Part shown: positions 28,423 to 39,200 of the stretch, in pieces
Layout of the letters: every line of letters begins with the position of its first letter
Numbering within the stretch: position 1 is the stretch's first letter
Source: Candidatus Lindowbacteria bacterium RIFCSPLOWO2_12_FULL_62_27
GTDB taxonomy: Bacteria > Lindowbacteria > 2-12-FULL-62-27
DNA: 64,000 bases
Assembly: GCA_001784175.1 (NCBI GenBank)
Contig: MFPR01000026.1
Coordinates: 62,001-126,000 of the forward strand
Direction: 5' to 3'
Notes under the pieces: generated by a model
What the model saw: only the letters and a program-made list of their open reading frames with translations
Told to the model about the DNA's origin: nothing
Databases searched by the model: none
Position numbers and translations under genes: made by a program

Positions 28423-30884
28423 AGACAACTATTCGCCTCGTCTGCCTTTTTCTCGCTCTATCCGTCTCCGAAGCGCGTGCCGGCCGGGTTTCGGCGCCCG
28501 CGCAGGATACCGCGGCTGCGGGAGTGAAAAACGCCGGCGCGATGAAGCACGGGATGGCGGTCGGCGCCGATAAGAGAACGCTGAACGTCCTGGCCACCGA
28601 GAAAATCGAGTCGATGAAGGCTGTTCCTCAAACCGCGAAGGCGCCTGCGGCCGCGTCGCCCTACGGCGCGACCTACAAGGCGTCCAACGTCAATCTCGCC
28701 CCCGGCGCCGACGCCGCTGTCGAGGTGACGCTCACCAACACCGGCAGTCTCGCCTGGGATGCCAACGGTCAATTCAGGCTCGCCTACCATTTGTACCAAG
28801 GGAGCAAACAACTGAGTTTTGGCGAGGTGCGAACGGCGATACCGGCGGCGGTCGCATCCGGAGGCAATATCACGGTGCAGGCCAGGGTCAAGGCGCCGAA
28901 AGATCCGGGCGTCTACACGATGAAGTGGGACCTCGTTCATGAGAATGTCACTTGGTTCTCCTGGAAGAAAGTGCCGACGGGAGACGTGACGTTGACGGTG
29001 GCCGCGGCGGCGGCGCCGGACGACGCGGTCGAGCAAGCCAAAAAAATTCTGTCGCGCATGGTCGGCGCGTTGAACGGGCGAAACGTCGACGACCTGATGT
29101 CGCCTGTGGGCCCGACCGCCAGCGTGTCTCTGAATGGCCGCGCAACCGACGCGGGCGATTACAGCCGCTCGATTTCCTCGGCTCTCCCGTTTCTGACAGA
29201 CCTTGTCTGGGACGCGCAGGTCACCGAGGCGGTGCGGGATCCGAAAACGGGCGCGGTGCGGATCCGGGCGCGGTCGACCTATTCGGCCAAATTGGCCGAG
29301 CCGGTCGGCGTCACCAGCGCGTCGCTGGCAAAACCGGCCGAACTGGTTTCAGCGCAAAAGCGTGTCACGGAGGCGTTCAACAGCGCGGCGGATGAAATCT
29401 ACGAATTCAAGCCGGATGCGTCCGGCAAACTGCAAGTCACCGAAATTGTCTCGGCCCTGCCGCTCGACGCCAAACTCCTCGATCGCACCGCCGCCATGGG
29501 CGCCGAGTGGGACGTCAAGGTCGTGGTGTTCGGGTTGTTCTATTACATCGAGAAGAACGACCTCGGCAATTTCGCGGGACTGATCGGTTCCGATTTCATC
29601 AACAACGACGACAACGGATTCAAACACAGCAAGACCGATTTTCTGGAGTCGGCGAAGGCCGACCTCGATCACCTGACCTCGATCGACCACAGCGTCCGCG
29701 TCGAGGACATCCAGATGAGCGTCGACCGCACCCGCGCGCGGGTTCCCGTCTCATGGGACCGCCGGGCGCGCATCGCGAACAAGAATACGGAGTGGACGAA
29801 CAAGGACCAGAAGACAACCCTGACTTTGCTCCGGGCGCCGGGGTCTGGATTCGGCCTTGTGCTGATCGAAGGCAATCCCCTCCTCGGCAATTCCAGCCGC
29901 ATGACGCGCAAGACGCTGATCAATGCGGGCGAGCTGGACGGCACATCTGTGGCGAACCCGTTGGCTGTCAGCGATGCGCGAGAGATAGCTGTCGCGACAT
30001 CTGCGGACTTCCCCGAGAATCTGCCGAGCAACAGCCGCGCGGGCGTCATCACCGCTTCCCAAACATTTACTTTCACAGGAGCCGTGCAGAGTTTCACGGT
30101 GCCGGTATCGACTGCGTTGACCATCAAATCATGGGGAGCCGGCGGAGGCGGCGGAGGATGGGCCGCCGACAATGGAGCGGATGGCGGAGGCGGCGCCTAT
30201 GCCACGACGACGGTGCTTTTGACCAAGGGAGACGTTATCCAGATATATGTAGGCGGCGGCGGCGACTCGGGAGCCAACTCGTCCACCAATACGGGTGGCG
30301 GCCCTGGCGGATTCGGATACGGGTCGGGCGCAGCGGGCGGAAACAGCGGAGACCAAGGCAATTCGGGTGGCGGCGGTGGCGGGGGAGGTTCGACCGCAGT
30401 CACGAATCAAAGCGGAACAACATTCTATGTGGTTGCGGCCGGCGGCGGCGGGGGAGGCGGCGCTGCAACTGTGGCGAAACCTGGTGCGGCGGGCGGCGCC
30501 GGCGGTCAGAATGGATCGACAGCGACAAACGGAGGTGGTGCAGGAGGAACAACAGGCGCCTCCGGATCAAAAGACGGAACCGCCGGCACATCCCCGGCCG
30601 CGGGATTGGACGGAGGCGGCGGAGGCGGAGGCGGAGGCGGATATACCGCCGGCGGCACGGGCGGCAGCACGCCTGCCGGTGACTTCGCCGGCGGCGGCGG
30701 GGCCGGAGGAAACAGCACCGGCACAGTCACAGCCGGGAGCAACAAAACGCCCGGCAATTCGACCGACGCGGATTTGACCGCCGGCCTCGCGACGGGCGGC
30801 ACGGCATCAACAACCGGCACCGGCGCGCCCGGCACCGGCAACGCCACCCGCGGCGGCCACGGAATGGTGAAAATATCATGGTGA
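28419..30884 (+). CDS. Secreted protein with Ig-like, NTF2-like and glycine-rich domains
   Basis: This 821-aa protein has a signal peptide in the first 24 residues (VCLFLALSVSEARA). Residues 85-190 form an Ig-like domain of the type seen in surface proteins (VEVTLTNTGSLAWDANG, DPGVYTMKWDLVHENVTWFS). Residues 200-330 and 355-490 each look NTF2/SnoaL-like (AKKILSRMVGALNGRNVDDLM). From about 555 the sequence turns into a glycine-rich fold beginning FTFTGAVQSFTVPVS and ending GHGMVKISW, packed with Gly runs, as in phage-fibre and adhesin glycine-rich domains that form polyglycine-II-like bundles. The gene lies between the helical gene and the barrel gene and overlaps both. A surface adhesin or sheath role is inferred. 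Confidence 0.75.
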   Translation: MKTTIRLVCLFLALSVSEARAGRVSAPAQDTAAAGVKNAGAMKHGMAVGADKRTLNVLATEKIESMKAVPQTAKAPAAASPYGATYKASNVNLAPGADAAVEVTLTNTGSLAWDANGQFRLAYHLYQGSKQLSFGEVRTAIPAAVASGGNITVQARVKAPKDPGVYTMKWDLVHENVTWFSWKKVPTGDVTLTVAAAAAPDDAVEQAKKILSRMVGALNGRNVDDLMSPVGPTASVSLNGRATDAGDYSRSISSALPFLTDLVWDAQVTEAVRDPKTGAVRIRARSTYSAKLAEPVGVTSASLAKPAELVSAQKRVTEAFNSAADEIYEFKPDASGKLQVTEIVSALPLDAKLLDRTAAMGAEWDVKVVVFGLFYYIEKNDLGNFAGLIGSDFINNDDNGFKHSKTDFLESAKADLDHLTSIDHSVRVEDIQMSVDRTRARVPVSWDRRARIANKNTEWTNKDQKTTLTLLRAPGSGFGLVLIEGNPLLGNSSRMTRKTLINAGELDGTSVANPLAVSDAREIAVATSADFPENLPSNSRAGVITASQTFTFTGAVQSFTVPVSTALTIKSWGAGGGGGGWAADNGADGGGGAYATTTVLLTKGDVIQIYVGGGGDSGANSSTNTGGGPGGFGYGSGAAGGNSGDQGNSGGGGGGGGSTAVTNQSGTTFYVVAAGGGGGGGAATVAKPGAAGGAGGQNGSTATNGGGAGGTTGASGSKDGTAGTSPAAGLDGGGGGGGGGGYTAGGTGGSTPAGDFAGGGGAGGNSTGTVTAGSNKTPGNSTDADLTAGLATGGTASTTGTGAPGTGNATRGGHGMVKISW

Positions 30885-30909
30885 TCTCGTCCTTTTCATC
30901 AAAGCTCGA

Positions 30910-31018
30910 CACGGAGATCGCAGAGGTAGAGCACGGAGATCACGGAGAAGTCCGTATGGTTTGTGTTCCCCAAAATCGGAAACCTTCCATCTCCTCCGTG
31001 CTCTCCGTGTGCTCCGTG
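30910..31018. repeat. Palindromic repeat of CACGGAG / CTCCGTG units
   Basis: Three CACGGAG units (30910, 30932, 30941) face three CTCCGTG units (30994, 31003, 31012) with 9-nt periodicity, making a long imperfect inverted repeat of about 110 bp. Arms of this kind occur as dispersed non-coding palindromes in environmental genomes. Here it overlaps the 5' end of the barrel gene. Confidence 0.75.
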
Positions 31019-33223
31019 GTCACGCTTCTTATGTTTCTCTTGCCTCATAGCGCTCTTGCTCTGTCGATCATGTATCCGGGAGAAGGAATCAAGACCGTCG
31101 TGTCGAAGACCGGCGAAGAGATCAAGAAAGTGCTTGACGCCGACAACGACGCGAGCCGCGCGGCGAAGGGCGTGGTCGCGCTGGTCGACCCCAACACCTG
31201 GGCCGGGTACTTCGACCAGTTCGACATGGACCTGACGGTCTCGGGTTATCACAACACCATCGACGGCAACCGCACGCGGTCGTTCCTGAAACCGGGCACG
31301 CAGACCCAGGAGCAGGCGAACATCGGCGGCAAAAAACGTTACGCGAATTTCGGCGGCGGGGACTTCGAGTTCAAATCCGCCATCCGTTCAACGGACGATC
31401 GGCAGGTCGACGCGGTGAAACGGACGCGATTGCAGAGTTTGTACGGCACGTTTTCGCGGCCCGACGATTACTCGCTCCGCCTCGGCAACGTGAGCGGGTC
31501 GTTCACGTCGTATTCGCTGTCTTCGAGCGCGAATGTCGGGGCGCATCTGACGAAGGAGCTGGGCGGGAAAAACATGTTCAAGGAGTTGCAGTTTTATTTT
31601 GCGCGGCCGACCCGGCATCTGGAGGGCACGTCGTTTCAGCGATTGGTGGTCGGGGCGCGGCTGGCGGATATGAAGATCGAGGGCTGGGACGAGTTGCAGA
31701 AGCTGGGCTTAAGTTACGTGAAAACAAAAGACATCGTGGACAGCATTAAGGACACGAGCGCGCGGCCGGCGAACGCGGTGGAGAATCAAGTGGTGTCGGC
31801 CGACGCGAGTTTCAAATTCGGCGGTGACGCGACGGTGCAGGCCGAGTGGGCGTATTCGAAGACGGACCCGAACACGCAGGCGAGTTTGGCGGATGTCATT
31901 CATGGGGCGGCCTACAAGCTGAACGGGTCGTACCGCGCGAAGCCGCGCTTGGGATTCGACGCGACGAGCGTGACGACGTCGTTCGAGGAGGTGGACCCGG
32001 ACTATCGCTCGACCAGCGGCGGCGGATCGCCGGACGCGCGGCGCGTGACGCTGGGACTCAACAGCGGGATGAAGCTGTACGGCAACGCGCCGGACGTGAC
32101 GATGTCGTACAGCGGCAATTCGAGCCGAAACAATCTGGAAAACCAGATCGCGCGGCGCACGACCTCGACGGTGCACAATTTCAATTTCAGCTTTAAACCG
32201 TATCAAAAGACGAAGCCGGTTACCGACGAACTCTGGAACAACATGAGAAAGAACACGAGCGTCTCGACGGCGTTTGGCCAGAACATCACAAAGGCGAGCG
32301 ACAACTCGACGAAGAGCGCGATCAATAATCAGAACTATCAGCTCTCCACATCGAGCGGCCGGCACACGCTGTCGACGTTCTACCGGTACCAGATCACGCA
32401 GGAGAAAACGGCGGCAACGGGCGACCGGCGAAACGCGAGCAACGGGTTCACGTATGGGTTGAAAGAGATCAAGTGGAAGACATTCCTCTACCCGCAGAAG
32501 CCGTTCGGCACGGACATGACGCTGAATGCGACGCGCACGCGCGACAAGAGCATCGACGTGGCGGGCCGGTCGCACCAGCGGCAGTACGGGGTGAGCACGC
32601 AGACGAAGGTGAACGACGAGGAGCGCCTCGACGTCGACTACAACCTGAACCTGACGGACAACTACAACGAGAACAGCGACCTTCGGACGATGAACTGGAA
32701 ATGCGCGTACGTGGTGCAGAAGTTCATCCAGGAGGATGGGAGTTTTACCTTGTCCTATTCGTCCAATAAGACCGAGGAGGAGCTGATGACCCAGAACTAC
32801 CGCGAGGCGGTCTGGCGCGCGGACGCGAACCTCAAATGGGGAGGCCCGGCGCCGGAAATCGTGGCGGCGAGGGACGCGGCGGAAGCGGCGGTGAAGGAGA
32901 TCCTGAACGTCTACGCCGAGGAAGACATACTCAAATTCATGCAATTGGTGAGCAAGAACTTCAAAGGCGATCGCATCGCCTTCGAGAACCAGGTCCGCGC
33001 GTTGTACGACCGCGTGGACACGATCAAATACGAGGGCGTGTGGGCCTCAACGTTTGTGCCGGGCGACAACGTCCTCGAAATCACCTTCCGCTGGCAGCGC
33101 CGCTGGCGTGTCTACGCGACCGGCGCCGAAGAAACCGCCGCCGGCATCGCGCTCTTCCGCCTCGAAAAGGCCGGCAACCAATGGCTCCTGCAGGAGATTC
33201 GCGAAACCTCACCGCTCTTCTGA
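30956..33223 (+). CDS. Outer-membrane beta-barrel-like protein with C-terminal NTF2-like domain
   Basis: Starting at 30956 gives 755 residues with a normal signal peptide (VLSVCSVVTLLMFLLPHSALA); GGAGAAG precedes this ATG. An alternative ATG at 30878 overlaps the previous stop and would add 26 residues. Residues of about 70-630 are a long series of amphipathic beta-strands with Tyr/Trp at strand ends and Asn/Thr/Ser-rich loops (RLDVDYNLNLTDNYNENSD, SFTLSYSSNKTEEEL), suggesting an outer-membrane barrel; no family name can be given. The last 115 residues (EILNVYAEEDILKFMQLVS to IRETSPLF) resemble an NTF2/SnoaL-like domain. It is the last gene of the lectin operon and converges with the secretin gene at 4 nt. 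A decayed 5'-truncated copy lies at 17829-19466. Confidence 0.75.
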   Translation: MVCVPQNRKPSISSVLSVCSVVTLLMFLLPHSALALSIMYPGEGIKTVVSKTGEEIKKVLDADNDASRAAKGVVALVDPNTWAGYFDQFDMDLTVSGYHNTIDGNRTRSFLKPGTQTQEQANIGGKKRYANFGGGDFEFKSAIRSTDDRQVDAVKRTRLQSLYGTFSRPDDYSLRLGNVSGSFTSYSLSSSANVGAHLTKELGGKNMFKELQFYFARPTRHLEGTSFQRLVVGARLADMKIEGWDELQKLGLSYVKTKDIVDSIKDTSARPANAVENQVVSADASFKFGGDATVQAEWAYSKTDPNTQASLADVIHGAAYKLNGSYRAKPRLGFDATSVTTSFEEVDPDYRSTSGGGSPDARRVTLGLNSGMKLYGNAPDVTMSYSGNSSRNNLENQIARRTTSTVHNFNFSFKPYQKTKPVTDELWNNMRKNTSVSTAFGQNITKASDNSTKSAINNQNYQLSTSSGRHTLSTFYRYQITQEKTAATGDRRNASNGFTYGLKEIKWKTFLYPQKPFGTDMTLNATRTRDKSIDVAGRSHQRQYGVSTQTKVNDEERLDVDYNLNLTDNYNENSDLRTMNWKCAYVVQKFIQEDGSFTLSYSSNKTEEELMTQNYREAVWRADANLKWGGPAPEIVAARDAAEAAVKEILNVYAEEDILKFMQLVSKNFKGDRIAFENQVRALYDRVDTIKYEGVWASTFVPGDNVLEITFRWQRRWRVYATGAEETAAGIALFRLEKAGNQWLLQEIRETSPLF
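31586..33223. repeat. 1638-bp direct repeat, copy 2
   Basis: This is the intact right copy of the duplication whose left copy is the pseudogene at 17829-19466. The two copies bracket about 12.1 kb holding the ATPase, the lectin, helical and glycine-rich genes and the 5' end of the barrel gene. Confidence 0.85.
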
Positions 33224-33227
33224 CCGC

Positions 33228-36200
33228 TCAGCGCGAAACGTAAATCTTGTCTTTGACCTGCTCGAAAATTTCGTCGGTGATGTCGGGGACCTGTTTGAGG
33301 TCGGAGATGGTTTTGAATTTGCCGTAGGTGTAGCGGTAGGCGTCGATCATTTTGGCGCGGTACTCGTCGATGCCCGGCAGTTTCTGGAGGTCCTCCAGCG
33401 ACGCCGTGTTGATGTCCATCTTGCCCTGCTGTTCCGGCGACGCTTGCTGAGGCGGAGTGGACGATTTTATTTCCGGCGGCGGAAGAGACGCGTCGTAGGG
33501 TTCCTCCTTGGGCGTGGGCGCAGGCTCGGGCTCAGGCTCAGCCGCCGCAGGCGGCGGTGGCGGTGGCGGCGGCGGTGGCGCCGTGGGCTGCTTTTGTTGC
33601 GGCGCAGGCGCCGCCAGAGGCGCCGGTTTTGGCTGGGGGGCCGGCGCCACCGGTTTGGGCTGCGGCGCGGGCGCCGCGGTCATGGGCGCGGTGGTCGCGG
33701 GCGCGGGCGCCGGCGCAGTCGCCGGCCTCTGCTCCGGCTGCGGCGGCGGCGCCAGTGATCTCGGCCGCGTCGGCGCGACCTTCGGCACGACCACCGGCGG
33801 CGCGGGGGTTGGCGCCGGAGCGGGCGCCGGCGCAGGCGCTGTCCTCGCCGGCTCACTCGGAACGTAGGGCAGGGGCGGCAGTTTCTGTTCCTGCGGCGGC
33901 GCGAGGGTCAGATCGCCAAGTCCCGTGCCGCGGATGATGATGACGGGTTTGATGAATCGCTGGTATAATCCCTTGTTCATGCCGAGTCCGAGCATGAGCG
34001 CCTCAAACTCCTCCTCGCTGCGGAAAATCCCACGGGCCTTGCGCTCCTCCACGATCTTTTGCGCCATCCCGAGGTTAATACCCTTGATCCGCACCAGCTC
34101 CTGGAGACTGACCACGTTCGGGTCAACTTTGTATTCGATCCGGTAGACGACGTCGTCGAAAATCACCCGCGTGAGGCCCGGCACCGTCATCAGGTGCTCC
34201 AGCGCCTGGTAGGGGCCGAACTGCTCGCGTCGCGCCACGATCCGCTGGGCCAGCCGGAAAGGCTGGTCGGGATCGACATCGCTGCGGAGTCCGGGGAGTT
34301 CCGAGATTTCGGCGATGGAGGAGGTGTTGATGTTGACGGGGAATGGCGTGATCTGCTGGAGGGACTTGGCAACCTCCTTCGTGACCTGCGTAGCCTCCGG
34401 CAGGTTGGTGATGACGTGGGGTGAAATGAAGATCATCAGCTCAGTTTTGAGTTTCTTCTCAGTCTTCGACTTGAACAGGTTGCCCACGACGGGTATTTCC
34501 TTCAGAAATGGAACGCCCGAGTTCGAGAGTGTTTTCTTGTCGCGGATGACGCCGCCGAGCACTAGGGTCTGCGCGTCGCCCAGGAGGATCTTCGAGCTGG
34601 CCTCGCGCCGGTCGATCGTCAAAACGGTGCCGGCGACCGGGGTGGCCGAGAATTCGTTGATGGTCACCACGATGTCCAGCTCAACGGTCCGCTCGCTGGA
34701 AATGGTCGGCGTGATTTCAAGGCTCAGGGTCGCGTCCACCGGTTCGGTCGCGGACGACACGACACCGGTGACGGACGTTTGATCGAGCCGGACCCGCACG
34801 GTCTGCCCCAGCAGGATCTTGGCCTTCTGGTTGTTCAAGGTCGTCACCTTGGGCGTGGCCAGAATCTCGGTGCGGTTCGTCGACGTGAGGAACTCAAACA
34901 GGACCCGCGCCTGCGCCGTGTTCAGGATGGCGCGGTAGGTCCCGGCGCCGAGCAGGCTCGGCGAAAATTCCATGCCGAGCTTGCCTTCCTTGCCCGTCAG
35001 TTGACTCGGGTCGAAAACGGATTTCTGCGCGCCGCCGGAGGCGCGGAGGGCGTCCGGGTTGGTGATGAAATTGATACCGCGCTGATCGTTGTCATCCAGC
35101 GTGTATTCGAGGATCGTGGCGTCGATGAGGACCTGGGGCGCGGGCCGGTCGTGGGCGTCGATGATCTTGTGTATTTCGTTCATCTGCGCCGGCGGCGCCA
35201 GCACAGTCAGGATGTTGAGCCGGTCGTCGGCGGTGATGCTGGCGAAAAGCTGGGACTGGGTCGAGGCGGGTTTCGACGTGGTGACGAGGGGATCGAAGTT
35301 TCCCTCCTGAGCGCTGGTGGTGATCTCTCCAGCGGCCCCGGCGGCGCCTTTCCCCGTGCTGCTCTTGACCGTCACCTCGGTGACCTTGCTCTTGCCCTTC
35401 AGAATATTGGCCATTTCGGAGGGTTTGATGTAGCGGAGGACGAAGGACCGGCTGATGAAGTCCGGGGGCGCCGGGGTGGCGATGTCGATGTTCGCGACCA
35501 TGCCGTTCACCATCGGGATGTTGGATTCGAGCGTCGCCACAATGACCAGATTCGGGCCGGCCAGAGATCGGACGACGCCCACGATCCCGCTGCTGATGCC
35601 GCCGGCGCTGACCATCGACCCGGTGAACAGACTGCTCAACAAGACCGCCGCGTCCGCGGCCGTCACATTCTTCATCTGATACACCTTGGTCGTGAATCCA
35701 GGGGTTGTGCCGACGCCGGGCTGATCCATCTCCTGAATGAGCCGTTCGATCTGCTCGATCGATTCCTTCGGCGCTTGAACGATCACGGTGTTGGTGGACT
35801 GGATGAGGTTGATGATGCCGTAAATTTTGCCCGGCGTCAGGCCCGCCTGGTCTGAAGACGTGACAAACCCGGCGAGCGCATTGGCGATGGCGACGGCGCT
35901 CGTGTTCTGGATTTTGTACAGCTTGAATTCCAGATCCCGGTAGGACTTCATCTTCCCGACGAAATCCTTGAAGGCCTCAATGTTTGGCGGCATGTCGCGG
36001 ATGATGAGATACAGCCGGTCCTGGGCCAGCGTGATGAAAATCATGCCGGACGGGGAAAGCATGGTCTTGACGAGTTCGGCGATCTCCGTGCGGAATACGA
36101 GCTGTTCGGACCCGGGCGTGCTGAAGGTCCAGACGGCGTCGCCTGACTGGTTGGTCTTGGCGGTCACGGTCTGCGGCGGGATCACAAGGTAGCTCCGGAG

Positions 36201-39200
36201 CGGAGTGATGTCGAGGATCTGGATTTCCAGTCCCGGCGTCATCTGGATGTCGATCTGCGGGAGCACGGCGGCGACGGCGGACTGGACATCCTCGCGGGCC
36301 AGAACCAGCAGGCTGTTGGCGCGGTCCAGCGGCAGGATCGCCGGCTGGTCGAGGGCGTCGGTGAGGCTGCGGAAGAAACTGATGGCTTGGGACGTCGTGG
36401 CGGTGGATCGCGTTCCCTCGAAGATTTGCGTCGTGAAGAACCGCTGGGCGCCGGTGCGCGCGTCGCGGAGCCCGAGGAACTGCCGGAGGACCTCGGCGGC
36501 GTCCGCGACCCGCATGTTTTTGACCTCGTAGGCCCGGATGAACGTCTTGGTGTTGTCGGCCTGTTCCAGAAGCCGCAGGACGTTTTCGACGATGGCCGGC
36601 GCATCGTAGACGATCACCAGCTTGTTGTCCTTGTCGACGAGCCACCACCCGCGCGAGATTTCCTTGGTGGCGGCGGCCGTCACGGATTCCTCCCACACCC
36701 ATTCGCCCGTGCCGGTGTTGGTGGCCGTGACTCTCTTCCGTTCCTCCTGCGCCGCGGCGGGCGGGGAAGGGATGATGTTTCCGAGGAAAGAGGTGAGATT
36801 TGTCGGATCGAGGAATTTGAGCCGGTAGATGGCGAGTTTCTTGGCGCCCTTGTCGAGCGCGTTGACGGCATTTTCGAGTTCCAGGACGACGTCGCGCCGG
36901 TCGTTTACGAGGTACGAGTTGAATTCGGGATAATGCCGGTACGTGCCGCCCACCGACAGATGTTTATGGATGAGGGCGTCGGCCGTTTCGGTGTCGAGAT
37001 AGAAAAACCGGAACTCGCGGGTCACGGTGTCGGAGTAGGCGGTCTTGACGTCAAGGGATTCGATGACCTGCCCCATCAGGAACAGGACCTCGCGGGTGGA
37101 TAGGATCGTCACCGTGTTTTTAGCGGGGTTCACGGTCATGATGTTGAGGAGCAGCGACTGCTTGACGAACTGCTCGTCCGTGATGCCCTCGCCGGACTTG
37201 CCGCGGACGCGGCGCGTGAGGCGGAGCTGGTCGTAGCTGATGACGCCGAGCTTGGTGATGGACAGGTCGCTGTTGATGACGGTGAACTCGAACTTGCCCG
37301 ACTGCTTGAGGATGTCGGACAGCCTCGAGGCCATCTCGGACGCCGACGCGTTTTTGAGCTGGTACGTGCGGACCTCCAGGTACGACTCCTGGGTCTTGGC
37401 GGTGGAGACATCGAGGACGGCAAGGATGTTGGCGACCTTCTTGACGTTGTCGGCCGTCTGGATGACCAGGAGCCGGTTGGAGAGGGGGTCGGCCACGATC
37501 TGGCCGCCGTCCTTTTCGACGAACTCGGTCAGGAGCTTCACGATGTTTTCGGCGGTCGTGTACTTGAGCTCGAACACGTGCGTGACGAACTTCCCGCCGG
37601 TCTGGGGCGTGTCAGAGACGACCGGGAGCGGCCGGCCGACCGCGCGGGTCTTGGCGATGATGCGGACGGTGTTGCCCTCGGTGACGCGCGTGAGCCCGGA
37701 GCTTTCGAGGACCATGTCGAGGGCTTCGAGGACGGTGACGTCGACGACGTGGATGGTGAGGGGCGGGATCTCGACCTTTTTCTCGGCGCCCTTGTGATCG
37801 AGGAAGGGCACGACGAATTTTTTCTTGGCGTCGTCATATTCGAGGTCGAAGATGACGTTCATGTTGCCGAGTTGCGCGAGGGTGCGGATGACGTCGACGA
37901 CGACGGCGTCCTTGAAATCAAGCGACACGATCCGCTGGCCGGACTTGGCCGTAAAGAGCACGCGCTCGCTCGTGCCCGCGCCGCCGATCAGACTCGCCTC
38001 CACCAGCTGCTCGCCCGCCTCCACGCCGAGGACCCAGACCTCGCAGCGGGCCAGGCCGGCGGTGTCGGAGACGGCCTCGTTGTCGCGGGGGTCGTTGAAT
38101 TTGATGGTGTCGAGCCGGCCGTTGCCTTTGAGGATCGTGTACTGGACTTTCGCGCCGATCACCGGATTGCCGTATTCGTCGGTGACGCGCGTCACGAGGT
38201 GATCCTTCAGTTCGTCGCCCGCAATGGCCTCCTGACCGTCCCCGGAAACTTTTTCGAGGTGGACTGGCGGCCCCGCGGTGACGATCACGGGGATGACCAT
38301 TTCGACGAGGTTGAATTTGGCGGGATCGCCGGCCGAAACCTTGATCGAAATCGGCTCGATCTTTCTGCCCACGGCCAGCGGCGCCTCGGCCACGCCGGAT
38401 TTGTTGGTGTTCACTTTGATTTTCTGAACGCCGTCGGCTGCGGACCCGGAGAGGCTGCCTTCGCCGGACATGAGCTCAAACGTGACCGGCAGGTCGATCA
38501 CCGGCTGGGCGCTGGCCGCGTCGACCACCTTGACGCCCACCGGCGCGGCCTTGCGGGACACGGCGACGCTCTGGCCGGCGCCGATGAGATTGGTGAACGC
38601 GTAGAGCGGGCCGATTTCTACTGTGGGCGTGGGCGCTGCGGCGGGTTCCGTGACGGCCGGCGCTGCCGGCGGCGCGCCCGCCAGCGCCTCGGGCGGCGAC
38701 GCGCCGCCGAACCGCACCCAGATCCCGCCACGGCCGGCCTCCACCGCCGGCTGATCTGAGCCGCGGAGCAGGTCGAGTACGACGCGCGCGGTCATGATCG
38801 GAAACGTGCTGAACTGGCTGTGTCGGATGCGCAGGATCGGGCCGCGTTTGATGTCGTATGATTTCCTTGGCAAACGATCGACCGCGCCGGGCAGGTCGAT
38901 CGACATCATGGGCGGAGAGGCGACAGGGTTGGGCAGAAAATCAACGCCATCGGTCGTTCGGATGAAAACGACCGGCGCGCCCGGTTCGCCGTATACTTCG
39001 AGTCCGTAGACGCTCGGCTCGTCGCCGGCCGGCGGTTTCTCCGAGCCGAACCGCAGGACGGGCGTGCCGGATGTTTCTTTCGGCGCTGCGGGCGCGGCAG
39101 GCGCGGCTGCGGTTGTGGGCGTGGCAGGCGCAGCTTCCGTCGGCGGCGCAACGGCCACGGGTTTCTCCTCTTTCGGCGGTTCCGGCGCTTTCGCTGTTTC

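Noticed and set aside
29507-30682. 391-codon Arg/Gly-rich frame inside the glycine-rich gene
   Set aside because: It is the shifted frame of GGC/GGA repeats; the zero frame has coherent Ig-like and NTF2-like domains.
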